Shown here: in pieces, positions 1 through 8,598 of the stretch
How positions within the stretch are numbered: the stretch's first letter is position 1
Layout of the letters: every line of letters begins with the position of its first letter
Source of the DNA: Methylobacterium sp. NMS14P
GTDB taxonomy: Bacteria > Pseudomonadota > Alphaproteobacteria > Rhizobiales > Beijerinckiaceae
Length of the DNA: 64,000 bases
Direction: 5' to 3'
NCBI RefSeq assembly: GCF_028583545.1
Contig: NZ_CP087106.1
Coordinates: 3,456,501 to 3,520,500 of the forward strand
Notes under the pieces: model-generated
The model's input: the letters and a program-made list of their open reading frames with translations, nothing else
What the model was told of the DNA's origin: nothing
The model's database searches: none
Made by a program: the position numbers and the translations under genes

Positions 1-654
1 GCCGCCCTCGACCACGCCGATGGTCTTGCCCTCGGCCTCCAGGATCGGCCCCTGCTCGATGTGCAGCTCGACGAAGGCGCCGATCTCCCGCGTGCCGACG
101 GCCTCGACCCCGCGATAGCCGATGGCGTCGAGGGCCTCCGCCACCGTGGTGCCGGCGGCGTCGCGCTTGGCCAGGATCTCGTCCGTGGTGAAGTCGCCCG
201 CGTAGGCCGCCGAGGCCATCATGGCGGGGGCGAAGCGCGAGCCCTCCTCGTTGGTCCAGTTGACCACGAGGAGCGGCGCCTCGGTCTCGATCCCGGCATC
301 GTTGAGGCTGCGCATCACCTCCAGCCCCGCGAGGACGCCGAGGACGCCGTCGAACTTGCCGCCGGTCGGCTGGGTGTCGAGGTGCGAGCCGAAGGCGATC
401 GGCTTCCGGCCCATGTCGCGACCCGGTCGCAGGGCGTACTGCGTGCCCAGGGCGTCGACCGACACGGTCAGCCCGGCCGCCTCGCAGGCCTCCCGGAACC
501 AGTCGCGGACACGGCCGTCCTCGGCCGAGAGGGTCAGGCGGTTGATGCCGCCGGCCGGCGTTCCGCCGAATTCTGCGGTCTCTAGGATCGTCGCCCAGAG
601 GCGCGCGCTGTTGGCGCGCAGGTTGTGGGTCTTGCTGAGGCTCATCTCGGCCAT
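1..654 (-). CDS. Zn-dependent N-carbamoyl-amino-acid hydrolase / allantoate amidohydrolase family (M20), cut by window edge
   Basis: The start codon is at 654 and the frame stays open to base 1, so only the first 218 residues are visible. They match the M20 amidohydrolase group (HyuC, AmaB, PydC, AllC), which uses two metal ions to hydrolyse N-carbamoyl amino acids or ureido compounds in the cytoplasm. Visible metal-site motifs are GSHLDTQ followed by GKFDGVLG, then NEEGSRF, then HIEQGP. The usual family length is about 410 residues, so roughly half is missing. A second in-frame Met lies three codons downstream. Substrate cannot be told apart from sequence alone: pyrimidine, purine (allantoate) and hydantoin enzymes all share these motifs. 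Confidence 0.88.
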   Translation of the reverse strand, partial: MAEMSLSKTHNLRANSARLWATILETAEFGGTPAGGINRLTLSAEDGRVRDWFREACEAAGLTVSVDALGTQYALRPGRDMGRKPIAFGSHLDTQPTGGKFDGVLGVLAGLEVMRSLNDAGIETEAPLLVVNWTNEEGSRFAPAMMASAAYAGDFTTDEILAKRDAAGTTVAEALDAIGYRGVEAVGTREIGAFVELHIEQGPILEAEGKTIGVVEGG

Positions 655-775
655 GCCGGTTCCTTTCACGGCGGGTGGCCGTGCGACGCAATCGTTATAG
701 GCGGGCGCCGCCGACTTGGCAGCGCTCCCACCTGGCAGTTCACACGGTGAGCAACCGCGATGCCAAACGGGCCGG

Positions 776-1237
776 TCAGGCCGGAGGGCGCCGCACCGGG
801 TTGGCGCGCAGCAGCGCGATCGCGTCGACATGAAGGGCGACGGCGATCTCGCCGAGGGCGCTCGCCTCGATGTTGCTGATCCCGTCCTGGTCGGCGACGT
901 CCGCGGCAATCAGGAAGACGTTCTCGCGCTGGTTCGCGGGCCGCTCGGCGACCGCCGCGACGTGGCGCAGGTTCTCGGCCCGGCCGAGGCGGGTGCGGGC
1001 CCGGGCGATGCCCTCGTAGAGCTCCGTCTCCAGCATCAGCGCGTCGTAGCCCTTCATCAGGACCGGGTCGGCCTTCAGGCCGTGCAGGGCCGCGTCGAAT
1101 TCCGGGCCCGCAACCTCGCCGTCGGCCACGATGACGTTGGCGGCGGCCGAGACCGCCGCGAGCATCAGCGCCTTGTCACCGGCATAGGCCGTCACCGTAC
1201 GGCCGACATGACTGAAGAGGTCGCGCAGGAGGCTCAT
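776..1237 (-). CDS. TerB-like tellurite resistance family protein
   Basis: A protein of 153 residues made almost entirely of one TerB-type helical domain, with the typical early segment AAVSAAANVIVADGEV around residues 28-43. TerB-fold proteins bind metal through acidic residues and are linked to tellurite resistance and membrane stress; the exact job of stand-alone copies is not settled. The start at 1237 (MSLLRDLF) was chosen because the domain begins there; the frame is open much further upstream but that extension is composition-driven and overlaps the ybdK-like gene. No clear Shine-Dalgarno is visible. No other ter genes are nearby. Confidence 0.75.
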   Translation of the reverse strand: MSLLRDLFSHVGRTVTAYAGDKALMLAAVSAAANVIVADGEVAGPEFDAALHGLKADPVLMKGYDALMLETELYEGIARARTRLGRAENLRHVAAVAERPANQRENVFLIAADVADQDGISNIEASALGEIAVALHVDAIALLRANPVRRPPA

Positions 1238-1467
1238 TCCGGAGGGTCGGCCGCGGAGTCTGGGTGGCTGCTGGGACGCGAGGGATAGCAGAGGTCGGCA
1301 CGGAGGGAACCCGTCGCCCCGCGACCGGCCATAAATGGGCGGGACACCGGAGGCCAGACATCCTTCGGCAACATGGCCATGCGACTCGTGTCGACGACCG
1401 CGTCCTCGAACGCGGCCGACGGAACGCGGCCTCGACGATCCCCCCTCAGCCGATTCCGCGTCCGTCG

Positions 1468-2634
1468 TCACGCCGCCGGAGCGATGTTCGGGTGCCCCCC
1501 AGGCCCGGACTTCGAGCCGGCGGCGGTCTCCGCCGCGAGATGATCGACCACCGCCGACAGCGCCGCGCGCTCCCGCGCGCCCGACCGGCGCGCGGCGGCG
1601 AACACGCCCATCTGCCGGTCGGCGCTCGTCCCCTCCGCGACGATGCGCGTCGCGTGCGCGCAGGCTGCCGCGCAGCCCAGGGCCTCGGCATCCTCGGCGA
1701 TGTCTGCGAGCAGAGTCTCGACCAGCGCGGCGACCGGCACGGTCCGGGCATGCGCCTCGTCGATGAGCGTCGCGCGGACGCCGTCGCACTCGGCCCGCCA
1801 GAGATTCTCCATGACGAAGCCGCGGGAGGCGGCGGTCAGGCCGGCATTGAGCCGCCTGTCCCGAACGACCCGGCGGGTGAGGCAGCGGAACAGCGCGGCG
1901 ATGCAGAGGGCGTCGTCGAGGCGCGTGCAGCTGTCGGCGACCCGGAGCTCCAGCGTCGGGTACTTCAGCGACGCGCGCACGTGCCACCAGAGATAGCTGG
2001 CATCCGCGATTGCGCCCGAGCGGGTCATCACGTCGACGTAGCGGGCGTAGTCGTCGGCATCGGCGAACAGCTCGGGCACGCCGGTGCGCGGCAACTCGGC
2101 GTAGGCGCGCATCCGGTAGCCGGCGAGGCCGGTCTGCTGCCCCTGCCAGAACGGCGACCCGGTCGAGAGCGCGAGCAGCACCGGCAGGTACGGCAGCAGC
2201 CGGTTGATCAGCCCGATCCGCGCCGCGGGATCCGGAACCTCAACGTGCACGTGAAGGCCGCAGACGAGGTTGCGCCGACCGAGCATCCGGAGGTCGGCCA
2301 TGATGCCGTGGTAGCGCGCCTTGTCGGTGGGGCGCTGGTCGCGCCACCGGGCGGTCGGATGCGTGCCCGCCGCGAAGGTCAGGATGCCGCGCTCGGCGCC
2401 GATCTCCGCGAGGTTGCCGCGCAGGTCCGCGAGATGCGCCCGCGCCTCGGCGAGATCGGCGGTCGGCGGCGAGGCCACTTCCACCTGGCACTGGAGCTGC
2501 TCGCGCTCGGCGTCGTCGAGGCGCGCCCGCACGGCGGCGTGGAAGGCGCGGAGGCCGGCGCGCGGCGTGCCCCGCGTGCGGGCATCGGCCAGGAAGAACT
2601 CCTCCTCGATGCCGAACCTGTAGGCGTGGGCCAT
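1468..2634 (-). CDS. ybdK: YbdK-type carboxylate-amine ligase (glutamate-cysteine ligase family 2)
   Basis: 388 residues with the GCS2 signature FGIEEEFF at residues 7-14, the central GLHVHVEVPD segment and the late STGSPFWQGQ and ELRVADSCT segments seen in the YbdK branch. Family members make gamma-glutamyl-cysteine-like bonds from glutamate and an amine using ATP; E. coli YbdK has weak glutamate-cysteine ligase activity and its physiological substrate is unknown. The length is normal (about 370-390). It lies in the same direction as the CYTH-CHAD gene upstream, 90 bases away, which could place both on one transcript. A true GshA role is possible but cannot be decided here. Confidence 0.85.
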   Translation of the reverse strand: MAHAYRFGIEEEFFLADARTRGTPRAGLRAFHAAVRARLDDAEREQLQCQVEVASPPTADLAEARAHLADLRGNLAEIGAERGILTFAAGTHPTARWRDQRPTDKARYHGIMADLRMLGRRNLVCGLHVHVEVPDPAARIGLINRLLPYLPVLLALSTGSPFWQGQQTGLAGYRMRAYAELPRTGVPELFADADDYARYVDVMTRSGAIADASYLWWHVRASLKYPTLELRVADSCTRLDDALCIAALFRCLTRRVVRDRRLNAGLTAASRGFVMENLWRAECDGVRATLIDEAHARTVPVAALVETLLADIAEDAEALGCAAACAHATRIVAEGTSADRQMGVFAAARRSGARERAALSAVVDHLAAETAAGSKSGPGGHPNIAPAA

Positions 2635-2724
2635 CCGCGCTCCCTGCCCCGGACGGGCCGATCGTTGTCCAGCGAACGCCGCCGCACCGGCCGGTTTCCG
2701 GCCCGGTCGGCGGCGCGAGAAGCC

Positions 2725-4242
2725 TCAGTGCCAGAAGGGCTTGACGTCGAGGAGCTCGGACCGCGCGTCCGCGGCCTCATCGAGCAATTTCTGTGCCCCC
2801 GGGTCGTCCGGACCCGGCATCGGCGGCCCGGACAGGCTCTCGGTCATGGTCCGAGCCGTCTCCAGATCGTTGAGCGCGCCGAGATGGTCCTGAAGATCCG
2901 ATAACGCGGCGGCGAACTTCTCCTGCCGGCGGACCGCCTTCTTCTTCCGGTAGAGGCCGGCGAAGAACTCCGCGCCGTAGCGGAGCTTCTTGGCGGCGAT
3001 CCGCGCCCGGTGCCGCGTGTGCGCATCGAGGTGCCTGAGGCCGCGCCCGCGCTTCTTCAGGCGCGCACGCGCCTTGTCGAGAACCTGCGCGGCGAAGTGC
3101 CGTCCGTCGACGGCCGCGTCCGGCCCGGCTGCCCAGGACCCCGCCTCGATCCAGCCGGCGAAGTCGATGATGAGCGCGCGCCACTGCGGGCTCTCCAGGG
3201 TCGCCGACACCGCGTCGTACGCGGTGGCACGCTCCGCCTCGGCGCGGGCACGCAGGGCATCGAGGCCGGGCTCGTCGGGGCGCTGCTCCGCGATGTCCGG
3301 CAGCGTGTCGCTCAGGAACACGTCGAGGTTGCGGGCGTGGCCGAAGGGCTCGGTGACGCGCTTGATCTCGTCGTTGAAGGCCGCGGCGCGGGGATCGCCC
3401 TCGAGCATGGGTCCGAAGAGCGACAGCGCCGAGCGCAGGCGGCGCAGGGCCACGCGGATCTGGTGCAGCGCCTCGGGCGGCCGGCCGCCCTCCAGGAAGG
3501 CGGTCTCGTTGAGGCGCATGTGGCGCAGGCAGGCGCGCGCCACCCGGCGGAAGACCTCCCCGGCGCTCGCGCCCTCGGGCAGCTCGACCGACTCGGCCTT
3601 CACGACGCCCGGCCCTTTCCCGTCGAGCAGCGCGTAGCCGACCGCGCTCTTGGCTTTCACGCCGAGGCGCAGCGGCACGGTCTCGGCCAGTTCCCGCGCC
3701 AGCGCGAACAGGTCGGCCGGATCGCCGGACTGGAGTTCCAGCTCGAGCTCGCAGAGCGGCGCGTCGCCGGAGCTGGTCTCGACCCGCCCCTCGTCGAGGG
3801 TGACGAGCACGCGGGACTCGCCCTGGCTCACCGGGACTTCCCGGCGCATCACCACGGTAGCGAACAGCCGCTCCAGCGGCGCGTCGGCCTCGCGCAGGAC
3901 CGGCTCGGCCGCCGTGTCGGCCCAGGCCGCGGGCTCCGGCGACTCGCCGCCGATCTCGGTCTCCCACTCGGCCCGGTCGAACAGGCCGACGCCGCCGCTC
4001 CCGGCCTTCACGGTCTGGATGTGGCGGCCGCCCTTGGCGCGGACGCGCAGGGTCAGACCGGCCTCGCGGAGGGCGCGGTCGGGCGTGTCGTAGTAGGTCG
4101 TGACCAGGAGTTCGGGCTCGGTCGCCGACGCGTCCTTCAACCGGGGATGGGACGCGAGCGCCGTCAGGTCCGGGCCGGCGCAATCGAGCTTCAGCTCGAC
4201 CTCGCGGGGCTCCTCCGCGGCGTGGCTATCGGTATCGCTCAT
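2725..4242 (-). CDS. CYTH and CHAD domain protein (inorganic triphosphatase / polyphosphate-associated)
   Basis: 505 residues in two parts. The N-terminal CYTH domain (about 12-205) opens with the diagnostic EVELK (ExExK) at residues 14-18, the metal-triphosphate binding motif of the triphosphate tunnel enzymes. The C-terminal CHAD domain (about 230-480) is helical and rich in conserved His, Arg and Lys (HQIRVALRRLRS, ARIAAKKLRYGAEFF), fitting polyphosphate binding. E. coli YgiF, with the same architecture, hydrolyses inorganic triphosphate. The start at 4242 is preferred over an upstream Met at 4326 because AGGAG sits six bases before it. It is divergent from selB. Confidence 0.88.
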   Translation of the reverse strand: MSDTDSHAAEEPREVELKLDCAGPDLTALASHPRLKDASATEPELLVTTYYDTPDRALREAGLTLRVRAKGGRHIQTVKAGSGGVGLFDRAEWETEIGGESPEPAAWADTAAEPVLREADAPLERLFATVVMRREVPVSQGESRVLVTLDEGRVETSSGDAPLCELELELQSGDPADLFALARELAETVPLRLGVKAKSAVGYALLDGKGPGVVKAESVELPEGASAGEVFRRVARACLRHMRLNETAFLEGGRPPEALHQIRVALRRLRSALSLFGPMLEGDPRAAAFNDEIKRVTEPFGHARNLDVFLSDTLPDIAEQRPDEPGLDALRARAEAERATAYDAVSATLESPQWRALIIDFAGWIEAGSWAAGPDAAVDGRHFAAQVLDKARARLKKRGRGLRHLDAHTRHRARIAAKKLRYGAEFFAGLYRKKKAVRRQEKFAAALSDLQDHLGALNDLETARTMTESLSGPPMPGPDDPGAQKLLDEAADARSELLDVKPFWH

Positions 4243-4613
4243 ACGCTCCTCTTCGTCACCTGCCACCGCTAACGAGGCAGGGATGGGCTCCGGTTGCATC
4301 GCATCCTGAATCGCGTCGCGCGGCACCGGTATCGGGGCGTGACCGTCCGACGCACCCGCCGCAGCAAAGGCGGCGGCGTCCCCGCCGTCAAGCTGCCAGA
4401 CCGCTCCTCAGGAGCCGCCGATGGATGCTGCGCTGCGTTAAAATCGCGCTTTCCCAAAACGGCACGGCGTGGCAAGACAAATTGTCCACAATTCATCTGC
4501 CTCGCAGCCCCGGTCCCGACCGCCCGGCGGCACACGGCGCCACGACGCGCCGGCGCGGCGGATTCCCCATCCGAGCGAGCGGTGCGCCCCTTGTGGACGG
4601 CGGCACCGTGGAG
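4243..4613. other. Divergent intergenic region between CYTH-CHAD gene and selB
   Basis: 371 bases with no convincing gene. It should hold promoters for both flanking genes. It contains a less GC-rich stretch at about 4436-4500 and a perfect 14-base palindrome at 4480-4493 (listed separately). I looked for a selenocysteine tRNA, which often sits beside selB, and saw no cloverleaf with a TCA anticodon. Confidence 0.6.
4480..4493. promoter_or_regulatory. Perfect palindrome AATTGTCCACAATT
   Basis: Six-base arms AATTGT and ACAATT flank CC. The core TTGT-N2-ACAA resembles operators of GntR-family regulators. It lies about 120 bases before the selB start and 240 bases before the divergent CYTH-CHAD start. 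The function is inferred only from symmetry and position. Confidence 0.4.
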
Positions 4614-6554
4614 ATGATCCGGTCGGTGGCTGCATTGAAGACACTCCTCGTCGGCGTGATCGGGCACGTCGATCACGGCAAGACGGCGCTCGTCCGCGCG
4701 CTCACCGGTGTCGAGACCGACCGGCTCAAGGAGGAGCGCGCCCGCGGCGTGTCCATCGTGCCGGGGTTCGCGCTGCTGACCTCCGGGCAGGGCGAGATCG
4801 ATCTCGTGGACCTGCCGGGCCACGAGCGGTTCGTCCGCGCCATGATCTCGGGCGCCACCGGGATGCGGGCCGTCCTGCTGGCGGTGGACGCCCACGAGGG
4901 CATCAAGCCGCAGACGGTCGAGCATCTCGAGATCGCCGCGCTCATCGGCGTGCGCCGCGGCGTGCTGGCGCTGACCAAGGCGGACCTCGCGACGCCCGAG
5001 ACCGTGGCGGCCCGCGCCGCCGAGATGGCCGCCGCGGCCGCCCGAGCCGGGATCGCGGCCGGCCCGGTCATCGCGACCTCGACCGTGACGGGTGACGGCC
5101 TCCCGGAGCTCGTTGCCGCCCTGTCGGCGCTGCTGGCCGAGACGGAGCCCGGCCGCGACGACGGTTTCCCCTACCTGCCGGTGGACCGGGTCTTCTCCCG
5201 GCCGGGCTTCGGCACCGTCGTGACCGGGACACTGCGGCGCGGCCCGCTCGCGGTCGGCGACACCGTCGAGATCGCCCCCGGCGGCCGCACCGCGACGGTG
5301 CGCGGCCTGCAGATCCACGGGCGCGCGGTGGAGCGCGCCGAGCCGGGTCGCCGCACGGCGGTCGCCCTGCGCGGGATCGACCTCGACGAGATCGCCCGCG
5401 GGCAGGCGCTGTCGCTGCCGGACCTGCTCGCGCCGAGCCCGTGGCTCGACGTGGCGATCACCGCGGCCGCGAGCCTGCCGGACGCCCTGGCGGGCGGCAC
5501 GGCCTGTCGCCTGCTGTTCGGCACCACCGAGGTCGAGGCGCGGCTGCGGCTGCTCGACCGCGACGCCCTCGAGCCGGGTGCCAGCACCCAGGCGCAGCTC
5601 CATCTCGCCGAGCCGGTGGCGGTGCCGGCACGGGAGCCGTTCGTGCTGCGGCTCGACTCGCCCTCCGTCACGGTGGCGGGCGGCCGGATCCTCGATCCCG
5701 CGAGCCGCCGCCGCCGGCGCCACGATCCCCGGGTCATGGCCGACCTCGCCGCCCTGGCGGCGGGCGGACCCGCCGAGGCGATCACGGTCCGCCTCGGGCA
5801 GCTCGGCGCGGCCGGCGCGCCGCTGATCGACCTGGCCCGGATCGCCGGTGTGGCGCCGGACCGGGCCCGGCAGGTGCTCTCCGAAGGCGGCGCCCGCGCG
5901 ATCGGTGACCGCTCCGTCGGGGCCGCGGCCTTCGAGGCGCTGCGCACCGGCACGCTGGCCGCCCTGGCCCACCATCACCGCGACTACCCGATGGAGCACG
6001 GCATCGCCCTCGAGCGCCTGTCCCGCGCGCTGGCGCTGCCCGAGTCGGTGACCGGCGCGGTCCTGCGCGACCTCGCGGCCGCCGGCGCGGTCGCGCAGGC
6101 GGGCGCCCTGTGGCGGCGGGCCGAGTTCGACCCCGCCCGGAACGAGAGCGAGGCCGCCCGCCGGCTGGAGCAGCTCTTCCGCCGCGCCGGCCTCAACCCA
6201 CCCGACGAGGCCGAGGCCATCGGCCGCGACGTGCGCCGCCGCGAGGCGCTGACCTACCTCGTGGGAGCCGGCACGGTGATCCGCGCCGTCGACCGGGTCC
6301 AGCGCCGCGCCGTGCTGTTCCACCGGGAGGCGGTGGCCAGCGCCAAGACCCGCCTGATCGACGCCTTCCCGACCGCGCGGACGGCCGAGACCGGCTTCCT
6401 GGCCCGGGAGGCCGGCGCGTCCCTCGGAATCTCGCGCAAGTTCTCGATCCCGCTGCTCGAGCATCTCGACGCGACGGGGTTCACCCGCCGGGCCGGAGAT
6501 CGGCGGGTGATCGTCGCTCTCGAGTCCGGACGCGCGGCCCCGGACGCGGGCTGA
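4614..6554 (+). CDS. selB: Selenocysteine-specific translation elongation factor SelB
   Basis: 646 residues. The N-terminal GTPase domain has G1 GHVDHGKT (17-24), G3 DLPGH and G4 TKADL; EF-Tu-like barrels follow (GFGTVVTGT is recognisable), then C-terminal winged-helix repeats, including the HHHRDYPMEHG and GISRKFSIPLLEHLD segments typical of SelB domains that hold the SECIS RNA hairpin. It would deliver Sec-tRNA to UGA codons. The start at 4614 is chosen because homology begins just after it; a GTG at 4608 and a longer frame from 4425 are alternatives. Odd points: the switch I region reads RGVSIVPGFALL, where most SelB proteins have GI(S/T)IDLGFA, and no selA, selD, tRNA-Sec or obvious selenoprotein is in the window. 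Confidence 0.88.
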   Translation: MIRSVAALKTLLVGVIGHVDHGKTALVRALTGVETDRLKEERARGVSIVPGFALLTSGQGEIDLVDLPGHERFVRAMISGATGMRAVLLAVDAHEGIKPQTVEHLEIAALIGVRRGVLALTKADLATPETVAARAAEMAAAAARAGIAAGPVIATSTVTGDGLPELVAALSALLAETEPGRDDGFPYLPVDRVFSRPGFGTVVTGTLRRGPLAVGDTVEIAPGGRTATVRGLQIHGRAVERAEPGRRTAVALRGIDLDEIARGQALSLPDLLAPSPWLDVAITAAASLPDALAGGTACRLLFGTTEVEARLRLLDRDALEPGASTQAQLHLAEPVAVPAREPFVLRLDSPSVTVAGGRILDPASRRRRRHDPRVMADLAALAAGGPAEAITVRLGQLGAAGAPLIDLARIAGVAPDRARQVLSEGGARAIGDRSVGAAAFEALRTGTLAALAHHHRDYPMEHGIALERLSRALALPESVTGAVLRDLAAAGAVAQAGALWRRAEFDPARNESEAARRLEQLFRRAGLNPPDEAEAIGRDVRRREALTYLVGAGTVIRAVDRVQRRAVLFHREAVASAKTRLIDAFPTARTAETGFLAREAGASLGISRKFSIPLLEHLDATGFTRRAGDRRVIVALESGRAAPDAG

Positions 6555-6650
6555 CGCGACGCTGGCGAGCGCGCGGCCTGTTCGTGAGAAGCTTCAGGAA
6601 CGCCGCGCCGCGCCGCGCCGCCCTCGCCCCGAGGCGTCCCGTGCCTGACC

Positions 6651-6678
6651 CCGACCCTCTCCCGCACGAGAGAGAGGG
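6651..6678. repeat. Palindromic intergenic repeat, family A, copy 1
   Basis: CCCTCTC and GAGAGGG arms around a short centre, following the selB stop and preceding the convergent small secreted protein. It shares the CCCTCTCCCG...GAGAGGG core with copies at 26121 and 26225. It sits between two convergent genes and could act as a transcription end or a REP-type element. Confidence 0.55.
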
Positions 6679-6703
6679 CGCGGCAGCGCGGTCAGGGCCG
6701 GCT

Positions 6704-7003
6704 CTAGTCGTCCGCGCCGAACCAGTCGCCGCGACCGGGCTCGTAGCACGTGTACCCGATCAGGCAGTTCGAGTTGTCGCGGGTCGGCCGGAAGGCGCGC
6801 CGCGCGATCTCGGTGGGCTCGCAGAACGAGCGGTCGCGGACGAACCGGTCGTAGGTCATCCCGCCGGTCCCGAGGACGAGGGCGCCCTGGGCCTGAATGA
6901 GGCGGATCGTCTGTTGGCAGGTCATCGTCGTGCTGGACGGTCGCGTCTGCGCCGCGACGGGCGACGCCGCTAGCACCAGGGCCGTCGCAATCCGGGTCAT
7001 CAT
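6704..7003 (-). CDS. Small secreted cysteine-containing protein, function unknown
   Basis: 99 residues from the MM start at 7003. Residues 1-19 form a clean signal peptide (TRIATALVLAASPVAAQ), cleaved after AQ. The mature part of about 80 residues has four cysteines (30, 61, 80, 86), which could form two disulfides in the periplasm, and ends with an acidic tail. I do not recognise the family, though small proteins of this shape are common in Hyphomicrobiales. A longer start at 7024 (MARAEAQAMM) would bury the signal peptide. It is separated by 97 bases from the MSMEG_0570-like gene upstream. Confidence 0.65.
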   Translation of the reverse strand: MMTRIATALVLAASPVAAQTRPSSTTMTCQQTIRLIQAQGALVLGTGGMTYDRFVRDRSFCEPTEIARRAFRPTRDNSNCLIGYTCYEPGRGDWFGADD

Positions 7004-7100
7004 CGCCTGCGCCTCTGCTCGCGCCATCGGTCCTGCGAACAACCCGGCGCGGCGCCCGCCCGCGCTGCGTCGGCTCGCCGCAAGGCGACGCGGCCCCGGC

Positions 7101-7379
7101 CTAGTCCTCGAAGGCCTCGACGTGGACGGTCCCGGGCTCCTGGCGGCGGGCGCCCTCCTCGATCCGGGCGAGCTGCGCCTGCGCGCGGCCACAGGGGAAC
7201 CCGTAGCGGGCGCGGACGCGATCGCTGGCGATGCCCAGGGCCAGACGGCTCAGGGCGACGAACTCGTCGACGGGGTAGTCCTGCCCGACCGCGAGGTGGT
7301 CCTTGATCACCAGCGACGGCGAGTAGCAGGCCTCGCGGGTCCCGTCCGGCCATCGGATGTGGAAGCGCATCTCAGGCAT
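7101..7379 (-). CDS. MSMEG_0570 family nitrogen starvation response protein
   Basis: 92 residues starting MPEMRFHIRWPDG, with YSPSLVIKD and the central YPVDEFVALSRLALGIASDRVRARYG typical of the MSMEG_0570 family. The name comes from a Mycobacterium smegmatis gene induced under nitrogen limitation; the molecular role is unknown. The start at 7379 overlaps the end of the upstream glycosyltransferase gene by 8 bases, so the two are probably translationally coupled. In other genomes both belong to the Nit1C-type cluster with a nitrilase, radical SAM enzyme, GNAT, AIR-synthase-like protein and flavoprotein; none of those is here. Confidence 0.82.
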   Translation of the reverse strand: MPEMRFHIRWPDGTREACYSPSLVIKDHLAVGQDYPVDEFVALSRLALGIASDRVRARYGFPCGRAQAQLARIEEGARRQEPGTVHVEAFED

Positions 7380-8598
7380 CGCGAGGCACCCGCAGAGTAT
7401 TCCAGGCCGCCGCACCCGTGGCCGCCGCCATCAACGGCGCGTCCCCGGGCGCGAGTTCCGCGTAGGTCGGCAGATGGCGTGCCGCGCAGGCGTCCCAGAC
7501 GTGCGCCCGGGCGACCTCCCGGCCGGCGTTGCGCAGCCGCGCCCGCCGGCTCGGGTCCAGGCTCGCCCGCATGGCGGCCGCGATCGCCTCGGTGTCCTCC
7601 GGGTTCACCGACAGGGCTTCGCCCGGGGCGATGTACTCGGTGAAGGGCGGCCGGCCCGACACGATCACCGGCGTGCCGCAGGCCATGGCCTCCAGCACGC
7701 ACAGGCCGTAGCCCTCCGCCAGAGAGGGGCACACCAGGGTGTCGGCGAGCCGGTACAGGCCCGGCATGTCCGCCTGCGCCACGGCGCCGGTGCGGATCAC
7801 CGGTCGGCCGGGGCCCACCTCGAGCCCCTCGCGCTCGAGGGCGGCGCAGCACCGCGCCTCGTACCCGGCACGATCGAAAGGCGACCCGCCGCCGGCCACG
7901 ACGAGCTGCGCGCCCGGGCAGCTCCGGCGCAGCGCCGCGAAGGCCTCGATGATCGCCAGCGCGTTCTTGCGCGCCTCGAAGCCGCCGACACTGAGGAAGA
8001 CCGGGCCGTCGCCGAGGCCGAGGCGGCGGCGGAGCGCGCCGTCCTCCGGCCCGGGATCGGGCGTGAAGGCCGCCCCGTCCACGCCGGTGCCGACCACGTC
8101 GGCCCGGGCGCCGTACTCGGCGGCCAGCGTCGCCGCCCAGGTCCGGCTGACGCAGAGCAGGCGCCCGGCATCGAGGATCGCGCGCTCCTCCCACTGCGCC
8201 AGCCGCGGGTCCGTGAACGTGTCGATGCGGTGGACGGTGCGCACGAAGCCCGCGATGAGGCGGCGGCGGGTCAGGGTGGCGAGCGCGTTCCCGCTGACGC
8301 GGCACTGGGCGTGGAAGACGTCGAAGTCGCAGGCGGCGGGAGTCGAGAAATGCGCGAGGTAGTCGGCGATCCGGGCGCCGACCAGCGCCGCGTCGGGTCC
8401 CGCGACCGGCTTGGCGGCGACCGAGATCACCGGACACTGCGCCGCGCGGAAGAAGCCGCCGCCGGTCGGATCGGGTGCGTGGACGACCGCCTCGTGGCCG
8501 AGCCTACCCAAGGCCTCCCCGAGAGCCAGAGCGTGGACGACGCCGCCGCGCGGGTCGGTCGAGTGCGTGAGGATCGCGATGCGCAAGCGGTCGACCAT
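7372..8598 (-). CDS. MSMEG_0565 family glycosyltransferase (GT4 type)
   Basis: 408 residues with a GT-B fold. The N-terminal half begins RIAILTHSTDPRGGVVHAL, the acceptor side with the glycine-rich loop; the C-terminal half has SVGGFEARKN and the GT4 nucleotide-sugar signature PSLAEGYGLCVLEAMACGTPVI, with the E-x7-E pair. It transfers a sugar from an NDP donor to an unknown acceptor in the cytoplasm. Strong resemblance to the MSMEG_0565 branch is backed by the coupled MSMEG_0570-like gene. The start at 8598 is used because the GT fold begins there; a frame extension to 8694 is low-complexity Arg-rich sequence. It is divergent from the SGNH hydrolase. Confidence 0.85.
   Translation of the reverse strand: MVDRLRIAILTHSTDPRGGVVHALALGEALGRLGHEAVVHAPDPTGGGFFRAAQCPVISVAAKPVAGPDAALVGARIADYLAHFSTPAACDFDVFHAQCRVSGNALATLTRRRLIAGFVRTVHRIDTFTDPRLAQWEERAILDAGRLLCVSRTWAATLAAEYGARADVVGTGVDGAAFTPDPGPEDGALRRRLGLGDGPVFLSVGGFEARKNALAIIEAFAALRRSCPGAQLVVAGGGSPFDRAGYEARCCAALEREGLEVGPGRPVIRTGAVAQADMPGLYRLADTLVCPSLAEGYGLCVLEAMACGTPVIVSGRPPFTEYIAPGEALSVNPEDTEAIAAAMRASLDPSRRARLRNAGREVARAHVWDACAARHLPTYAELAPGDAPLMAAATGAAAWNTLRVPRDA

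Noticed and set aside
1238..1467. Possible small gene between TerB-like and YbdK genes
   Set aside because: Open frames here are short, Arg/Pro-rich and without a start signal or family resemblance.
4243..4613. Possible selenocysteine tRNA next to selB
   Set aside because: No long acceptor arm, TCA anticodon loop or GTTC-type T loop could be aligned.
4269..6464. Minus-strand open frame of 731 codons opposite selB
   Set aside because: SelB is unmistakable on the plus strand; the opposite frame has no domain.
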